Assembly (NCBI GenBank): GCA_964632995.1
Contig: CAZWDL010000038.1
Span: 1-55,605, forward strand
From: CAZWDL01 sp964632995
GTDB lineage: Bacteria; Bacteroidota; Bacteroidia; Chitinophagales; Saprospiraceae
Direction: 5' to 3'
Length of the DNA stretch: 55,605 nucleotides
Shown: in pieces, positions 1 through 7,485 of the stretch
Layout: each line of letters begins with the position of its first letter
Numbering within the stretch: the first letter of the stretch is position 1
Program-made: the position numbers and the translations under genes
The notes under the pieces: model-generated
Told to the model about the DNA's origin: nothing
What the model saw: only the letters and a program-made list of their open reading frames with translations
Database searches by the model: none

Positions 1-339
1 CCGGCCCTCGCCATGATCGTCCAGGCCGCCTGGGCCATCCTGCTGCTCCTCTTCTGGGGAACCTTCTCCGATCTGATCACCTACGTCACCTTTATGGACA
101 TCGCCTTCATGACCCTGGCGGGCGCCTGTGTCTTCGTCTTCCGCTTTCGCCGTCCCGAGGCCGAACGGCCCTATCAGGTGGCGGCCTATCCCTGGGTTCC
201 GCTCATCTTCGTCATCGTTTCCGGTGCTTTTGTGCTCAATACGCTCATTCAACGGCCCGTGCAGGCATTGGCGGGACTGCTTTTTCTGGGACTAGGGATA
301 ATGGTCTTTTTTCTGTACAGACGCTTTTCAGCTCAGTAG
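1..339 (+). CDS. Amino acid permease (APC family), C-terminal part
   Basis: The reading frame is already open at base 1, so this is the 3' end of a longer gene; the ATG at 13 is probably internal. The 112 visible residues hold about four hydrophobic helices and the segment FRFRRPEAERPYQVAAYPWVP, which is typical of the loop before the last two helices of APC-superfamily amino acid/polyamine permeases ('RrpdaeRPyrvpgyPwvP'). The product would be an inner-membrane transporter; its substrate cannot be inferred from this fragment. The gene ends at TAG 337-339 and is followed by an AT-rich gap and a large palindrome. The family call is good; the missing N-terminus prevents a subfamily call. Confidence 0.82.
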   Translation, partial: PALAMIVQAAWAILLLLFWGTFSDLITYVTFMDIAFMTLAGACVFVFRFRRPEAERPYQVAAYPWVPLIFVIVSGAFVLNTLIQRPVQALAGLLFLGLGIMVFFLYRRFSAQ

Positions 340-459
340 AATTACGTACTCTGGAAGTGAGCGAAAAATTTATTAAAAACAAAACGTTTTAAATAGTTGA
401 TTTTTTGATTTTTTTGTTTTAAATTGAAGATAAATATTTAGCGTGAGACAGTACTTCTT

Positions 460-627
460 GAGAAAAGTTTAGAAGTTTAGCGTTTCGCCCTTCCTACGGA
501 CCGTCCGGTCGGGCTCGCTGTTCTAGGAGTTTAGCAGGTCTGAAACCGAGAACCTCATTTTCAGATCTGCTAAACTCCTAAACCACTGGCTCCGAAGGAG
601 CGGTGACTAAACTTCTAAACTTTTCTC
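460..627. repeat. 168-bp nested palindrome (cloverleaf-like)
   Basis: An outer perfect 21-bp inverted repeat (460-480 with 607-627, core word gtttagaagtttag) encloses a second inverted repeat of 22 bp with one mismatch (524-545 with 559-580). Two mini-hairpins sit in the flanks: gaccgtccggtc (about 500-511) and gctccgaaggagc (589-601). It occupies most of the 335-base gap 340-674; bases 340-459 are AT-rich and show nothing else. As DNA it could extrude a cruciform and as RNA a four-arm structure. There is no coding capacity, and no target duplication was recognised. Confidence 0.8.
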
Positions 628-674
628 TCGATTTCTTCCGTTAATCACGCTCACCTGAAACAAAAAAAGATAAA

Positions 675-1154
675 ATGCCAAAGAAAGCACCCAACCCTAT
701 TCCCGAAGGTATGCAGCAGCTTACCGCACACCTTTGGTTCAACGGCAATTGCCGCGAAGCCGTCGATTTTTACCAAAAAGCCTTCGGCGCCGAACTGCAT
801 TCTCCAATGGTGGACGGTCCCGACGGCAAGAGCGTCCTGCACGCCATGCTCAAAATCGGGGACTCCAACCTCATGATGGCCGACGCCTGGCCCGGCAACT
901 GGGAACAGGGACCCAAAGACCACGCCACCACCGGCCTGTTTCTGTATACGGAAGACTGTGACGCCCTTTTCGAACGCGCTTTGAATGCCGGCTGCGAAGA
1001 AATGGATGAAATGATGGATACTTTCTGGGGCGACCGCATGGGCAAGGTCAAAGACCCCTTCGGTCACACCTGGGCCATCGCTACCTATAAGTGGATCATG
1101 ACGCCTGAAGAGATGAAGAAAGGAGAACTGGAGTGGTTGAAGACCCTGGAATAG
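675..1154 (+). CDS. VOC family (glyoxalase/PhnB-like) protein
   Basis: This 159-residue protein belongs to the vicinal-oxygen-chelate superfamily, PhnB/3-demethylubiquinone-methyltransferase-like branch. It has the usual order: an N-terminal strand with LTAHLWFNGNCREAVDFYQKAFGAE (residues about 16-40), a middle segment DSNLMMADAW, and the C-terminal half with WGDRMGKVKDPFGHTWAIAT. The last segment is the standard signature 'WGdrxgxvkDPfGhxWxiat'. Members are small cytosolic proteins that bind a metal or an antibiotic-like ligand, and many have no known substrate. It stands alone, with palindromes on both sides. The length is normal for the family. Resistance or lactoylglutathione lyase activity cannot be claimed. 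Confidence 0.88.
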   Translation: MPKKAPNPIPEGMQQLTAHLWFNGNCREAVDFYQKAFGAELHSPMVDGPDGKSVLHAMLKIGDSNLMMADAWPGNWEQGPKDHATTGLFLYTEDCDALFERALNAGCEEMDEMMDTFWGDRMGKVKDPFGHTWAIATYKWIMTPEEMKKGELEWLKTLE

Positions 1155-1167
1155 CTCTTAATTTCTC

Positions 1168-1299
1168 GAGTGTTTTAGTTTTTGCCGCCCGTCACCTTGT
1201 TCCGGTCGGGTAAAAGTTCCTGGGTTCTGGTGCCGGAGGCACTGATCCGCTCAAACGGGTGAAATCCCGGGTTTCCGGGGGCGGGCAACTCAAACACTC
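1168..1299. repeat. Imperfect palindrome with GTGCCGGAGGCAC hairpin
   Basis: Outer arms gagtgttttagttt... (from 1168) and ...aactcaaacactc (to 1299) pair imperfectly. Inside lie the hairpin gtgccggaggcac at 1230-1242 and the stem cgggtgaaatcccg near 1256-1269. The design, long outer arms with small GC-rich hairpins inside, matches the element at 460-627, although the sequences differ. The core hairpin recurs at 13333-13345 (one change) and 17186-17198. The element fills the gap between the VOC gene and the methyltransferase gene. Confidence 0.6.
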
Positions 1300-1335
1300 A
1301 ACCTTCCATATTTACCCGGTGTTGGAAAAAATGAT

Positions 1336-2100
1336 ATGTCAACAGAACGCTTTTCCGACAAGGTAGCCGAATACATCCGCTACCGCCCGGGTTATCCGCC
1401 GGCCTTGCTGGAGTTCATGAAATCGGAACTCGGACTACTCCCCACCCACGTCATTGCCGATATCGGCGCCGGCACGGGTAAGCTCAGCGAGCTGTTTCTG
1501 CGCAACGGTAACCGCGTCCATGCGGTGGAGCCCAGTGCGGCCATGCGTCAAGCGTCACGGGAATTATTAGATGATGATCCGAACTTTATCCCCTTGCACG
1601 GCACAGCCGAACGCACCGGCTTGTCGAACAACAGCGTTGATTTCGTCGTAGCGGGGCAGGCTTTTCACTGGTTTGATCAGGCGGCCTTCCGGGAAGAGTG
1701 CCGGGCCATGCTTCGCCCCGAAGGCCGGATATTACTCATCTGGAACGACCGCGACGACGAGCGCTCCGCCTTCCTGCGCGACTACGAAGCCTTCCTGCAA
1801 CAGTATTCCACGGATTACCACGAGGTTGACCTGCGTAAGATCGACGAAGAAGATTTTGACCGCTTCTTCGGCCCGGAGAATTACGATACCCGCAGTTTTG
1901 AAAACTACCAGGACTTCGATTTCGAGGGGCTGCGCGGCCGCTATCTGTCCTGCTCCTACGCGTTACCCAAAGGAAATGAACAGTATGATGAAGCCATGGA
2001 GCGACTGCGGGAACTGTTCGACATACATCAGAAAGGGGGAAGCGTTCGCATGTGGTACCAGACGGAGGTCACGTTTACGAAACCTCCAAAGGTGTGTTGA
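1336..2100 (+). CDS. Class I SAM-dependent methyltransferase
   Basis: This 254-residue protein has the Rossmann methyltransferase fold. Motif I is VIADIGAGTGKLSELFLRNG (residues about 40-59), followed by the acidic strand HAVEPS, then HGTAERTGLSNNSVDFVVAGQAFHWFD and RPEGRILLIWNDRDDE. This is the Methyltransf_11-like group whose natural substrate is usually unknown (small molecules, quinone or lipid precursors). The enzyme is cytosolic. The C-terminus is odd: the last codons, PPKVC-stop, run into a palindromic insertion. A 12-bp direct repeat lies at 2082-2093 and 2290-2301. Deleting one copy plus the insert would give PPKVP followed by TAA, so the insertion seems to have replaced the natural stop and changed only the last residue. 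The enzyme should remain functional. Confidence 0.88.
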   Translation: MSTERFSDKVAEYIRYRPGYPPALLEFMKSELGLLPTHVIADIGAGTGKLSELFLRNGNRVHAVEPSAAMRQASRELLDDDPNFIPLHGTAERTGLSNNSVDFVVAGQAFHWFDQAAFREECRAMLRPEGRILLIWNDRDDERSAFLRDYEAFLQQYSTDYHEVDLRKIDEEDFDRFFGPENYDTRSFENYQDFDFEGLRGRYLSCSYALPKGNEQYDEAMERLRELFDIHQKGGSVRMWYQTEVTFTKPPKVC

Positions 2101-2301
2101 TTACCCATAAGTTCGGTTTTGGCTACTTCTACGGTTCGTCTGTTCATCGGTTTTACTGTTCTGCGGTTCTGAATGTCAATAAGAAGGTAAAAAACTGCTT
2201 TAAACAGGTCAGAACCGCAGAACAGAGGAACAGAAAAACCGTAGAACCGCAGAAGTTCAGTACCGACCAAAGATATGGGTAATCGATACACCTCCAAAGG
2301 T
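2094..2301. mobile_element. MITE-like palindromic insertion with 12-bp direct repeats
   Basis: The word acctccaaaggt occurs at 2082-2093 and again at 2290-2301. Between them lies an almost complete palindrome: gattacccata at 2099-2109 pairs with tatgggtaatc (2277-2287), and ctgttctgcggttctga (2156-2172) pairs with tcagaaccgcagaacag (2209-2225). The arms between these perfect ends are imperfect (75 and 77 bases). There is no transposase. The layout suits a non-autonomous palindromic element bounded by a target-site duplication. It carries the repeated words AACCGCAGAACAG/GTAGAACCGCAGAAG found at three other places in the window. The rest of the gap to 2476 is AT-rich and holds a short caatcc tandem near 2440-2463. 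Confidence 0.6.
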
Positions 2302-2476
2302 TCCTTAAACGTTTCTCAAACCATTCACTTTCCTGCCGTGTTGAATCTTCCGATAACGAATTATTTTATAGGTTTGCAAGTTGCAAGCCAAGACAAGATA
2401 ACATAAGAATGAGGTATAGGCAGGTCTTTGTCGGATATTCAATCCTCCAATCCCTCAATCCTTTTAATCAAAACAC

Positions 2477-3667
2477 ATGTTAGCCAAGGAAGTCAAACAA
2501 CTGGCCGAGGAAATATACGACGAGGTGTTGCACGTGCGGCGGCACCTGCACAGCTATCCGGAATTGTCATTTGAAGAGTACGAAACCTCGCGCTTCGTAC
2601 AGCGTAAATTGAGCGAGTTCGGTATCGATTTTGAAAACGGCATTGCCGGCACCGGCATAGTCGCCCTGATCAAGGGGCGCAACCCGGAAAAGAAAACCTT
2701 CGCCCTGCGGGCAGATATGGATGCCCTCCCCATCCAGGAAGAGAACGACGTGCCCTACCGCTCCAAGATCGCCGGCAAGATGCACGCCTGCGGCCACGAC
2801 GTGCACACGGCCAGTCTGCTGGGCGCCTGTAATATCCTCAACCAGTTGCGCGACAAGTTTGAGGGAACCGTGAAGTGTATCTTCCAGCCCGGCGAGGAGC
2901 GCACCCCCGGCGGCGCCTCCCTGATGATCAAGGAAGGGGTGCTGGAAAATCCGGCGCCCGTGGGCATCATTGCTCAGCACGTCTATCCGCTGCTGCCGGC
3001 AGGCACGGTCGGCTTTCGCCCCGGCATGATGATGGCCTCCTGTGATGAGATCGACCTCTACGTACGCGGCAAGGGCGGGCACGGCGCCACCCCCAACCGC
3101 ACCATTGACCCCGTTGCTATGGCGGCGCAGATCATTACCGCGATGCAGCAGGTGGTTAGCCGCCACGCCGATCCCACCGTACCCAGCGTCCTCACCTTCG
3201 GCCGCATTCAGTCGAAGGGAGGGGCTTACAATGTTATTCCCGACGAAGTGCATCTGCAAGGTACCTTCCGCACCTTCAGTGAATTCTGGCGCTACAAAGC
3301 CCATGATAAGATTCGCGAGATCGCCGAAAACCTCGCTAAAGGACTGGGCGGCTCCTGCCAGGTAGACATCACCGTGGGCTACCCCTTCCTGATCAATAAC
3401 GAGGAGCTCACCGAACGCTGCCGCCAGGCCGCTATCGAATACCTGGGACCCGATCATGTACAGGAGATCCCGATGCGGCTCACCGCTGAGGATTTCTCCT
3501 TTTACACCCACCATACACACGGCTGTTTCTACCGCCTGGGGACCGCCGACTACGAACGCGGCATCGACGCCCCCGTTCATACTTCCACTTTTGATGTGGA
3601 TGAACAAGCCCTGAAAGTCGGCGCCGGCCTCATGGCCTGGCTGGCCCTGGCCGAACTGCAAGGGTGA
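2477..3667 (+). CDS. M20 family metallo-amidohydrolase (N-acyl-amino-acid hydrolase type)
   Basis: This 396-residue M20D-type peptidase/amidohydrolase of normal length hydrolyses N-acyl or peptide-like amide bonds with a two-metal centre. Visible ligands are C105, H107 and H110 in MHACGHDVHTA and the catalytic and metal pair E140-E141 in FQPGEERTPGG. A further His lies in AQHVYP, and a terminal one is expected in the HTHGCFYRLG region after LTAEDFSFY. The lid/dimerisation domain lies around residues 185-300 (GKGGHGATPNRTIDPV). No signal peptide is visible, so it is cytosolic. Relatives include hippurate hydrolase, IAA-amino-acid hydrolase and N-acetyl-diaminopimelate deacetylase; the exact substrate is open. 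The ATG at 2477 gives the usual start about 20 residues before the RRHLHSYPELSF block. Confidence 0.93.
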   Translation: MLAKEVKQLAEEIYDEVLHVRRHLHSYPELSFEEYETSRFVQRKLSEFGIDFENGIAGTGIVALIKGRNPEKKTFALRADMDALPIQEENDVPYRSKIAGKMHACGHDVHTASLLGACNILNQLRDKFEGTVKCIFQPGEERTPGGASLMIKEGVLENPAPVGIIAQHVYPLLPAGTVGFRPGMMMASCDEIDLYVRGKGGHGATPNRTIDPVAMAAQIITAMQQVVSRHADPTVPSVLTFGRIQSKGGAYNVIPDEVHLQGTFRTFSEFWRYKAHDKIREIAENLAKGLGGSCQVDITVGYPFLINNEELTERCRQAAIEYLGPDHVQEIPMRLTAEDFSFYTHHTHGCFYRLGTADYERGIDAPVHTSTFDVDEQALKVGAGLMAWLALAELQG

Positions 3668-4039
3668 TTCATGGCTCCATGCCCTCATGGTTTCATTGTT
3701 GTATTGACTGAATAGCTCCAGGTGTAATTGTCATTCGGTAGTTTTAGGTGATTCGATTTTGTTCGAAAAGGTCGTTTAGTTGGGGCTCAACGATCTCGAA
3801 CCGTTTCGAACCAAAACCTCCTGCTTTCTTATTATTTATGTCGAAATACTAACCTTAATCCGGGTTAAGACTCTGGAACCGTGAACCAGTCTTTTCCATT
3901 GCCAAATTCCGGAATTCTGCGTACATTAGAGAAAGTTGTCTTATCCCTTTCCATCCCTTATTGCCCGGCATGCAGAAAGCCTGTTTCCTGAGAGAGAAAA
4001 ACTTTCCTCATCAATGGAAACGACTAAAGCGACACATGT
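3668..4039. other. Non-coding gap with short repeats
   Basis: No gene was found in these 372 bases. Directly after the stop codon, tggctccatgccctcatgg with a following tttcattg (from 3672) resembles tggctccatagcctcctg...tttcattg found just after the PepSY gene (from 34978). A near-palindrome ttaatccgggttaa lies at 3855-3868; a perfect version is at 33504-33517. The rest is AT-rich leader without a recognisable signal. Confidence 0.5.
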
Positions 4040-5524
4040 ATGGACGCGACACTTAAACTCAAGAACAAGCCGAATATCATCGGAGCGGCGGCCAACTTCA
4101 CGTACCACTGGGGCATCAATTCCGGTCTGGACGGGGCACACGCCACCCGCCTGGCGGTGGCGGTCAGCGAACTGGTGACCGATGTGGTGCTCTTCGCTTT
4201 CGGAGAGCAGGAAGGAGAAATGGAAATTGCTTTTCAACGACACGACGACAGGGTAGAGGTGATCGTTCATGAATACGGGGAACCCTTTAACCCCGACCGG
4301 CATCGCTACGAACGGCGACGGGCCCTGGAGGAAGGTAACTTTACCGGCGCCGGCTTTGAGCTGGTGCAGCGGCTGAGCGATGAGTTCATCTATCTCAACA
4401 AAGGGAAACAAGGAAAAGAGTTTCGCCTGGTGCAGCATATGAACACCCCCCATATCACGGAATTGCTGCCGGCCCGCGAGCTCAGCAGCGCCGCTGATCA
4501 TTCGCAGGGGCCGCAGCAGTACACCGTCAAACCGGTGGCCATCGAGGATGCCGAAGATATTTCCAAACTCATTTACCGTACTTACGGTCACACGTACTAC
4601 AAAGACAAACTCTATTTTCCCCGCCAACTTGAACTGTCTATTGAACAGAAAGAGAAAATTGGAGTCATCACCCGAACGCGGCAGGACGAACCGGTCGGAT
4701 ACTTTGCCGTTTTACGCACGACCGATTCAAATATATGTGAAGTCGGCGAAGCCGTAGTAGCCATCAAACACCGGCGTAAAGGACTGATGAAAATGATGCT
4801 CCGCCAGCTCATAGAAATGGCTCGCGAACGGGGATTGCTGGCGGCCTTCGGAGAGGCGACGGGAGCACATATCATCAGCCAGCGCGTCAACGCCCAGTTT
4901 GGGTTTCACACGGTAGCCATCGTACTTTCAATCAGCCCGGTAATGGTGCTATCCGGTTTCGAAAAGCACGCCTCTTCACAGGATCTGAGCTCGGTTTTCG
5001 AATTCGTCCTGCTGACTGATATTCCGACCCGGGAAGTATACCTACCCGAACAGTATAAGATCATATTGCTGGATATCTACCAGCTGCTGGGTGTGGAAGT
5101 TACCGCCATGCTGGAAAAAAAGCCTGCGCTGGCGGAAATTGCCGAGCTGGAAGTGCAAATCGCCTACGAAGATAACTTCGCCCTGATCATTGTCCGCCAG
5201 TTTGGCGAAGACTTCGAAGATCAGATCGACCAGATCTTTAATAATTTGGAGGAGAATGAAATTCGCACGATCGATATCGATCTGCCCGTTAGTGATCCGG
5301 CGACTCCCATGCACGTACCCTTGCTGCGCCAAAGGGGATTTATTTTTTGTGGTCTCATGCCGCTTTTCCATCAGGAAGCCGATTACTTTCGCCTGCAGTT
5401 TACTTTTGCCCGGCTCGATTTCGATCTGATTCATGCTTACTCGGATATGGCAAAAAGACTTAAAGCCATCATTCAAAATGAATATTATGAAACATCGGCA
5501 AGAAGGGAACAGGTTATATCTTAA
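4040..5524 (+). CDS. RsbW-like ATPase domain fused to GNAT acetyltransferase
   Basis: This 494-residue cytosolic protein has three parts. Residues about 8-135 form a GHKL/HATPase_c_2 domain of the anti-sigma (RsbW/SpoIIAB) type: N-box region AVAVSELVTDVVLFAF (40-54), G1-like EYGEPFNP (78-85) and G2 GAGFELVQRLSDEFIY (103-118). Residues about 160-295 form a GNAT domain, with acetyl-CoA loop HRRKGLMKMMLRQLIEMARERG (244-265) and INAQFGF-like motif VNAQFGFHTV. Residues about 300-494 are a further alpha/beta region I do not recognise. The N-box asparagine is Asp48 and the first acidic residue of the G1 box is shifted (HEYGEPF), so kinase activity is uncertain. It overlaps the STAS gene downstream, the usual partner of RsbW proteins. 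Joining the two suggests that partner switching might control acetylation; that is inference. Confidence 0.8.
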   Translation: MDATLKLKNKPNIIGAAANFTYHWGINSGLDGAHATRLAVAVSELVTDVVLFAFGEQEGEMEIAFQRHDDRVEVIVHEYGEPFNPDRHRYERRRALEEGNFTGAGFELVQRLSDEFIYLNKGKQGKEFRLVQHMNTPHITELLPARELSSAADHSQGPQQYTVKPVAIEDAEDISKLIYRTYGHTYYKDKLYFPRQLELSIEQKEKIGVITRTRQDEPVGYFAVLRTTDSNICEVGEAVVAIKHRRKGLMKMMLRQLIEMARERGLLAAFGEATGAHIISQRVNAQFGFHTVAIVLSISPVMVLSGFEKHASSQDLSSVFEFVLLTDIPTREVYLPEQYKIILLDIYQLLGVEVTAMLEKKPALAEIAELEVQIAYEDNFALIIVRQFGEDFEDQIDQIFNNLEENEIRTIDIDLPVSDPATPMHVPLLRQRGFIFCGLMPLFHQEADYFRLQFTFARLDFDLIHAYSDMAKRLKAIIQNEYYETSARREQVIS

Positions 5525-5804
5525 GGTGGAACAGAACCTCAACCTCATTACCGCCGGTCATATCGAACGACTCGCGGCGGAATCCGGAGAGGTGCATCTT
5601 GATTTGTCTGACGCACGCATCGTCGATAGCGAGGGTGTCATCCTGCTGTGGCGCCTGTTGCGGGAAAGGAAAAAAGTGTTGCTGTGGAGGCCGCCCCGCA
5701 TATTATCCGAAATGATCGATATTCTGGAACTGGAAGAGTTGTTGCCTCTGGAAGAGATGCTGGGGCAGCCTTTTGAAGAGCGGAAAGACGTGGAAACCGG
5801 GTGA
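5478..5804 (+). CDS. STAS-domain protein (anti-sigma-antagonist-like)
   Basis: This 108-residue protein matches the SpoIIAA/RsbV fold: strand GNRLYLKVEQNLNLITAGHIERL, then VHLDLSDARIVDSEGVILLWRLLRERKKVLLWRPP, then an ILSEMIDILELEELLPL helix. The phosphoacceptor serine of the family (the Ser in 'DS(S/T)G') is present as Ser51 in VDSEG; the next residue is Glu instead of Ser/Thr. The start is ATG 5478 or 5487, both inside the upstream gene (47- or 38-base overlap), so translation is probably coupled and the two products made together. It is expected to bind the ATPase domain of its neighbour. A 192-base gap to the sigma54 regulator follows, with nothing recognisable. Confidence 0.82.
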   Translation: MNIMKHRQEGNRLYLKVEQNLNLITAGHIERLAAESGEVHLDLSDARIVDSEGVILLWRLLRERKKVLLWRPPRILSEMIDILELEELLPLEEMLGQPFEERKDVETG

Positions 5805-5996
5805 CGGAGGGCAAAATTCAGCAATATAGGAATCAGGTGTTTCAAGGGTGGCTTTTGCGTTCTTTATCTGCAGGAAAGGGAAACATTTCACCGGGGTTTT
5901 CGTAAAAGAGCACGAGTAAGTGTGCCTCCCCCCAGGCAAGCAGACTGCTATGATTGAGATGAACTCATTGTTCTAACCCAAACCTGAAAGTGATTT

Positions 5997-7278
5997 ATGC
6001 CTAAAATTTTGATCGTTGACGACGAAGGCAGCATTCGTCGGACCTTACGGGAGATTCTGGAATTTGAAAAATTTAAAGTCACCGAAGCTGCAAACGGTAT
6101 GGAAGCGCTGGTGAAGCTGAAAAAAGACAGTTTTGACGTGGTGCTCCTGGATATTAAAATGCCGAAAATGGACGGTATGGAAACGCTGGAACGCATCCAG
6201 GAACTACAGCCGGATGTGCCCGTAGTGATGATTTCCGGCCATGCCAATATCGATACGGCGGNNNNNNNNNNTAGAAGCCGTAAAAAAGGGGGCCTACGAC
6301 TTTATCGCCAAACCACCGGATCTCAACCGCCTGTTGATCACCCTGCGCAATGCTATGGATAAGAGCAACCTGGTCACCGAAACCAAAATATTGAAAAATA
6401 AGGTGGCCAAGGCCAAGGTGCAGGAGATCATCGGAGAGTCCCAGGCCATTGCTCGCATCAAGGAAACCATTGACCGGGTAGCGACGACCGATGCCCGGGT
6501 GCTTATCACCGGCCCTAACGGAACGGGCAAAGAGCTGGTCGCCCGTTGGTTGCACCAGAAAAGCCCACGCTCCGATAAACCCGTCATCGAAGTCAACTGC
6601 GCCGCTATTCCTGCCGAACTGATTGAAAGCGAACTGTTTGGACATGAAAAGGGGGCCTTTACCTCCGCGATGAAACAGCGTATCGGTAAATTTGAACAGG
6701 CCAACGGCGGCACGCTTTTCCTGGACGAGATCGGCGATATGAGCCTGAAAGCACAGGCCAAAGTGCTGCGTGCCCTACAGGAAAGCCGGATCACCAGAGT
6801 AGGCGGCGATAAGGAAATTCGCGTCGACGTGCGAGTAGTGGCGGCTACCAATAAAGACCTGCGCCGGGAAATTGCAGCGGGGCGTTTTCGCGAAGACCTC
6901 TACCACCGGCTGGCCGTTATTCTCATTAACGTTCCTTCACTGAATGACAGAACGGAGGATATTCCGCTCCTGATAGAACATTTCAACAAGCAGATTTGTA
7001 GTGAATACGGCATTAAGCCGAAAGGCATTACCGATGCCGCTATCGCCGCGCTTAAGGAAGTAAACTGGACCGGCAATATCCGGGAGTTGCGTAACGTTGT
7101 AGAACGGCTTATTATTCTGGGTGGAGAAAAAATTGATGCCCAGCACGTTCAGCGGTATGTGTCTCCAGCAGCGAATATGCCGCAGCAATCACTGGCAGAA
7201 GTGTTTGCCAGTTTTAATGCTGTAGAAGATTTACACCGGTATATTGATAAGGCGTATGCTGATTTCAAAAAAAATTGA
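5997..7278 (+). CDS. Sigma54-type response regulator (REC + AAA+), split by N run
   Basis: The receiver domain spans residues 1-120: KILIVDDEGS, phosphoacceptor Asp52 in LLDIKMPKMDG, MISGHANIDTA and the KP motif in DFIAKPPDL. The AAA+ domain follows, with Walker A GPNGTGKE, the sigma54-contacting loop GAFTSA, Walker B TLFLDEIGDM, VRVVAATNKDLR and GNIRELRNVVERLI. The run of ten N at 6262-6271 breaks the frame. Removing exactly these ten bases joins gcg g to ta gaa, giving DTA-VEAVKKG with no missing residue, so the gene is intact at 423 residues. It ends about 40 residues after the AAA+ lid and shows no Fis-type helix-turn-helix. This compact form is known in Bacteroidota sigma54 activators. 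The effector genes are unknown. Confidence 0.93.
6262..6271. other. Artificial N run (placeholder assembly gap)
   Basis: Ten N sit inside codon 89 of the sigma54 regulator. The bases on each side (gcgg and tagaagcc) give an uninterrupted family-conserved reading (TAVEAVKKGAYDF) when the N are deleted. The join therefore most probably lacks no sequence; the N are scaffolding filler. Confidence 0.85.
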
Positions 7279-7311
7279 TTGCCCGTCGCTAAAGCACTCG
7301 CCAATGAAATG

Positions 7312-7337
7312 AAAGCCTGTCAGTGATGACGGGCTTT
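7312..7337 (+). terminator. Hairpin terminator after the sigma54 regulator gene
   Basis: aaagcctgtc and gacgggcttt pair over 10 bp (one G-T) with a 6-base loop, followed by a short T run, 34 bases after the stop codon. The rest of the gap to 7485 holds the small stem aaaccgc/gcggttt (about 7403-7421) and the palindrome ccgttaacgg. Confidence 0.55.
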
Positions 7338-7485
7338 TCTATCCTTCACACCCATTACCAGCGGAACGCCGGCGCCGGAGTGATGTCCGCTTAAGCACCC
7401 GGAAACCGCACTTAGCGGTTTGCATGTAATATTAACTATCGGAAGGCGCCGTTAACGGTTCCGATCACTGAATCTTGTATTTCTG

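Noticed and set aside
2567..3688. 373-residue minus-strand frame opposite the M20 amidohydrolase
   Set aside because: The plus-strand product has complete metal-binding motifs; the antisense frame is a codon-bias shadow rich in His, Gly and Ala.
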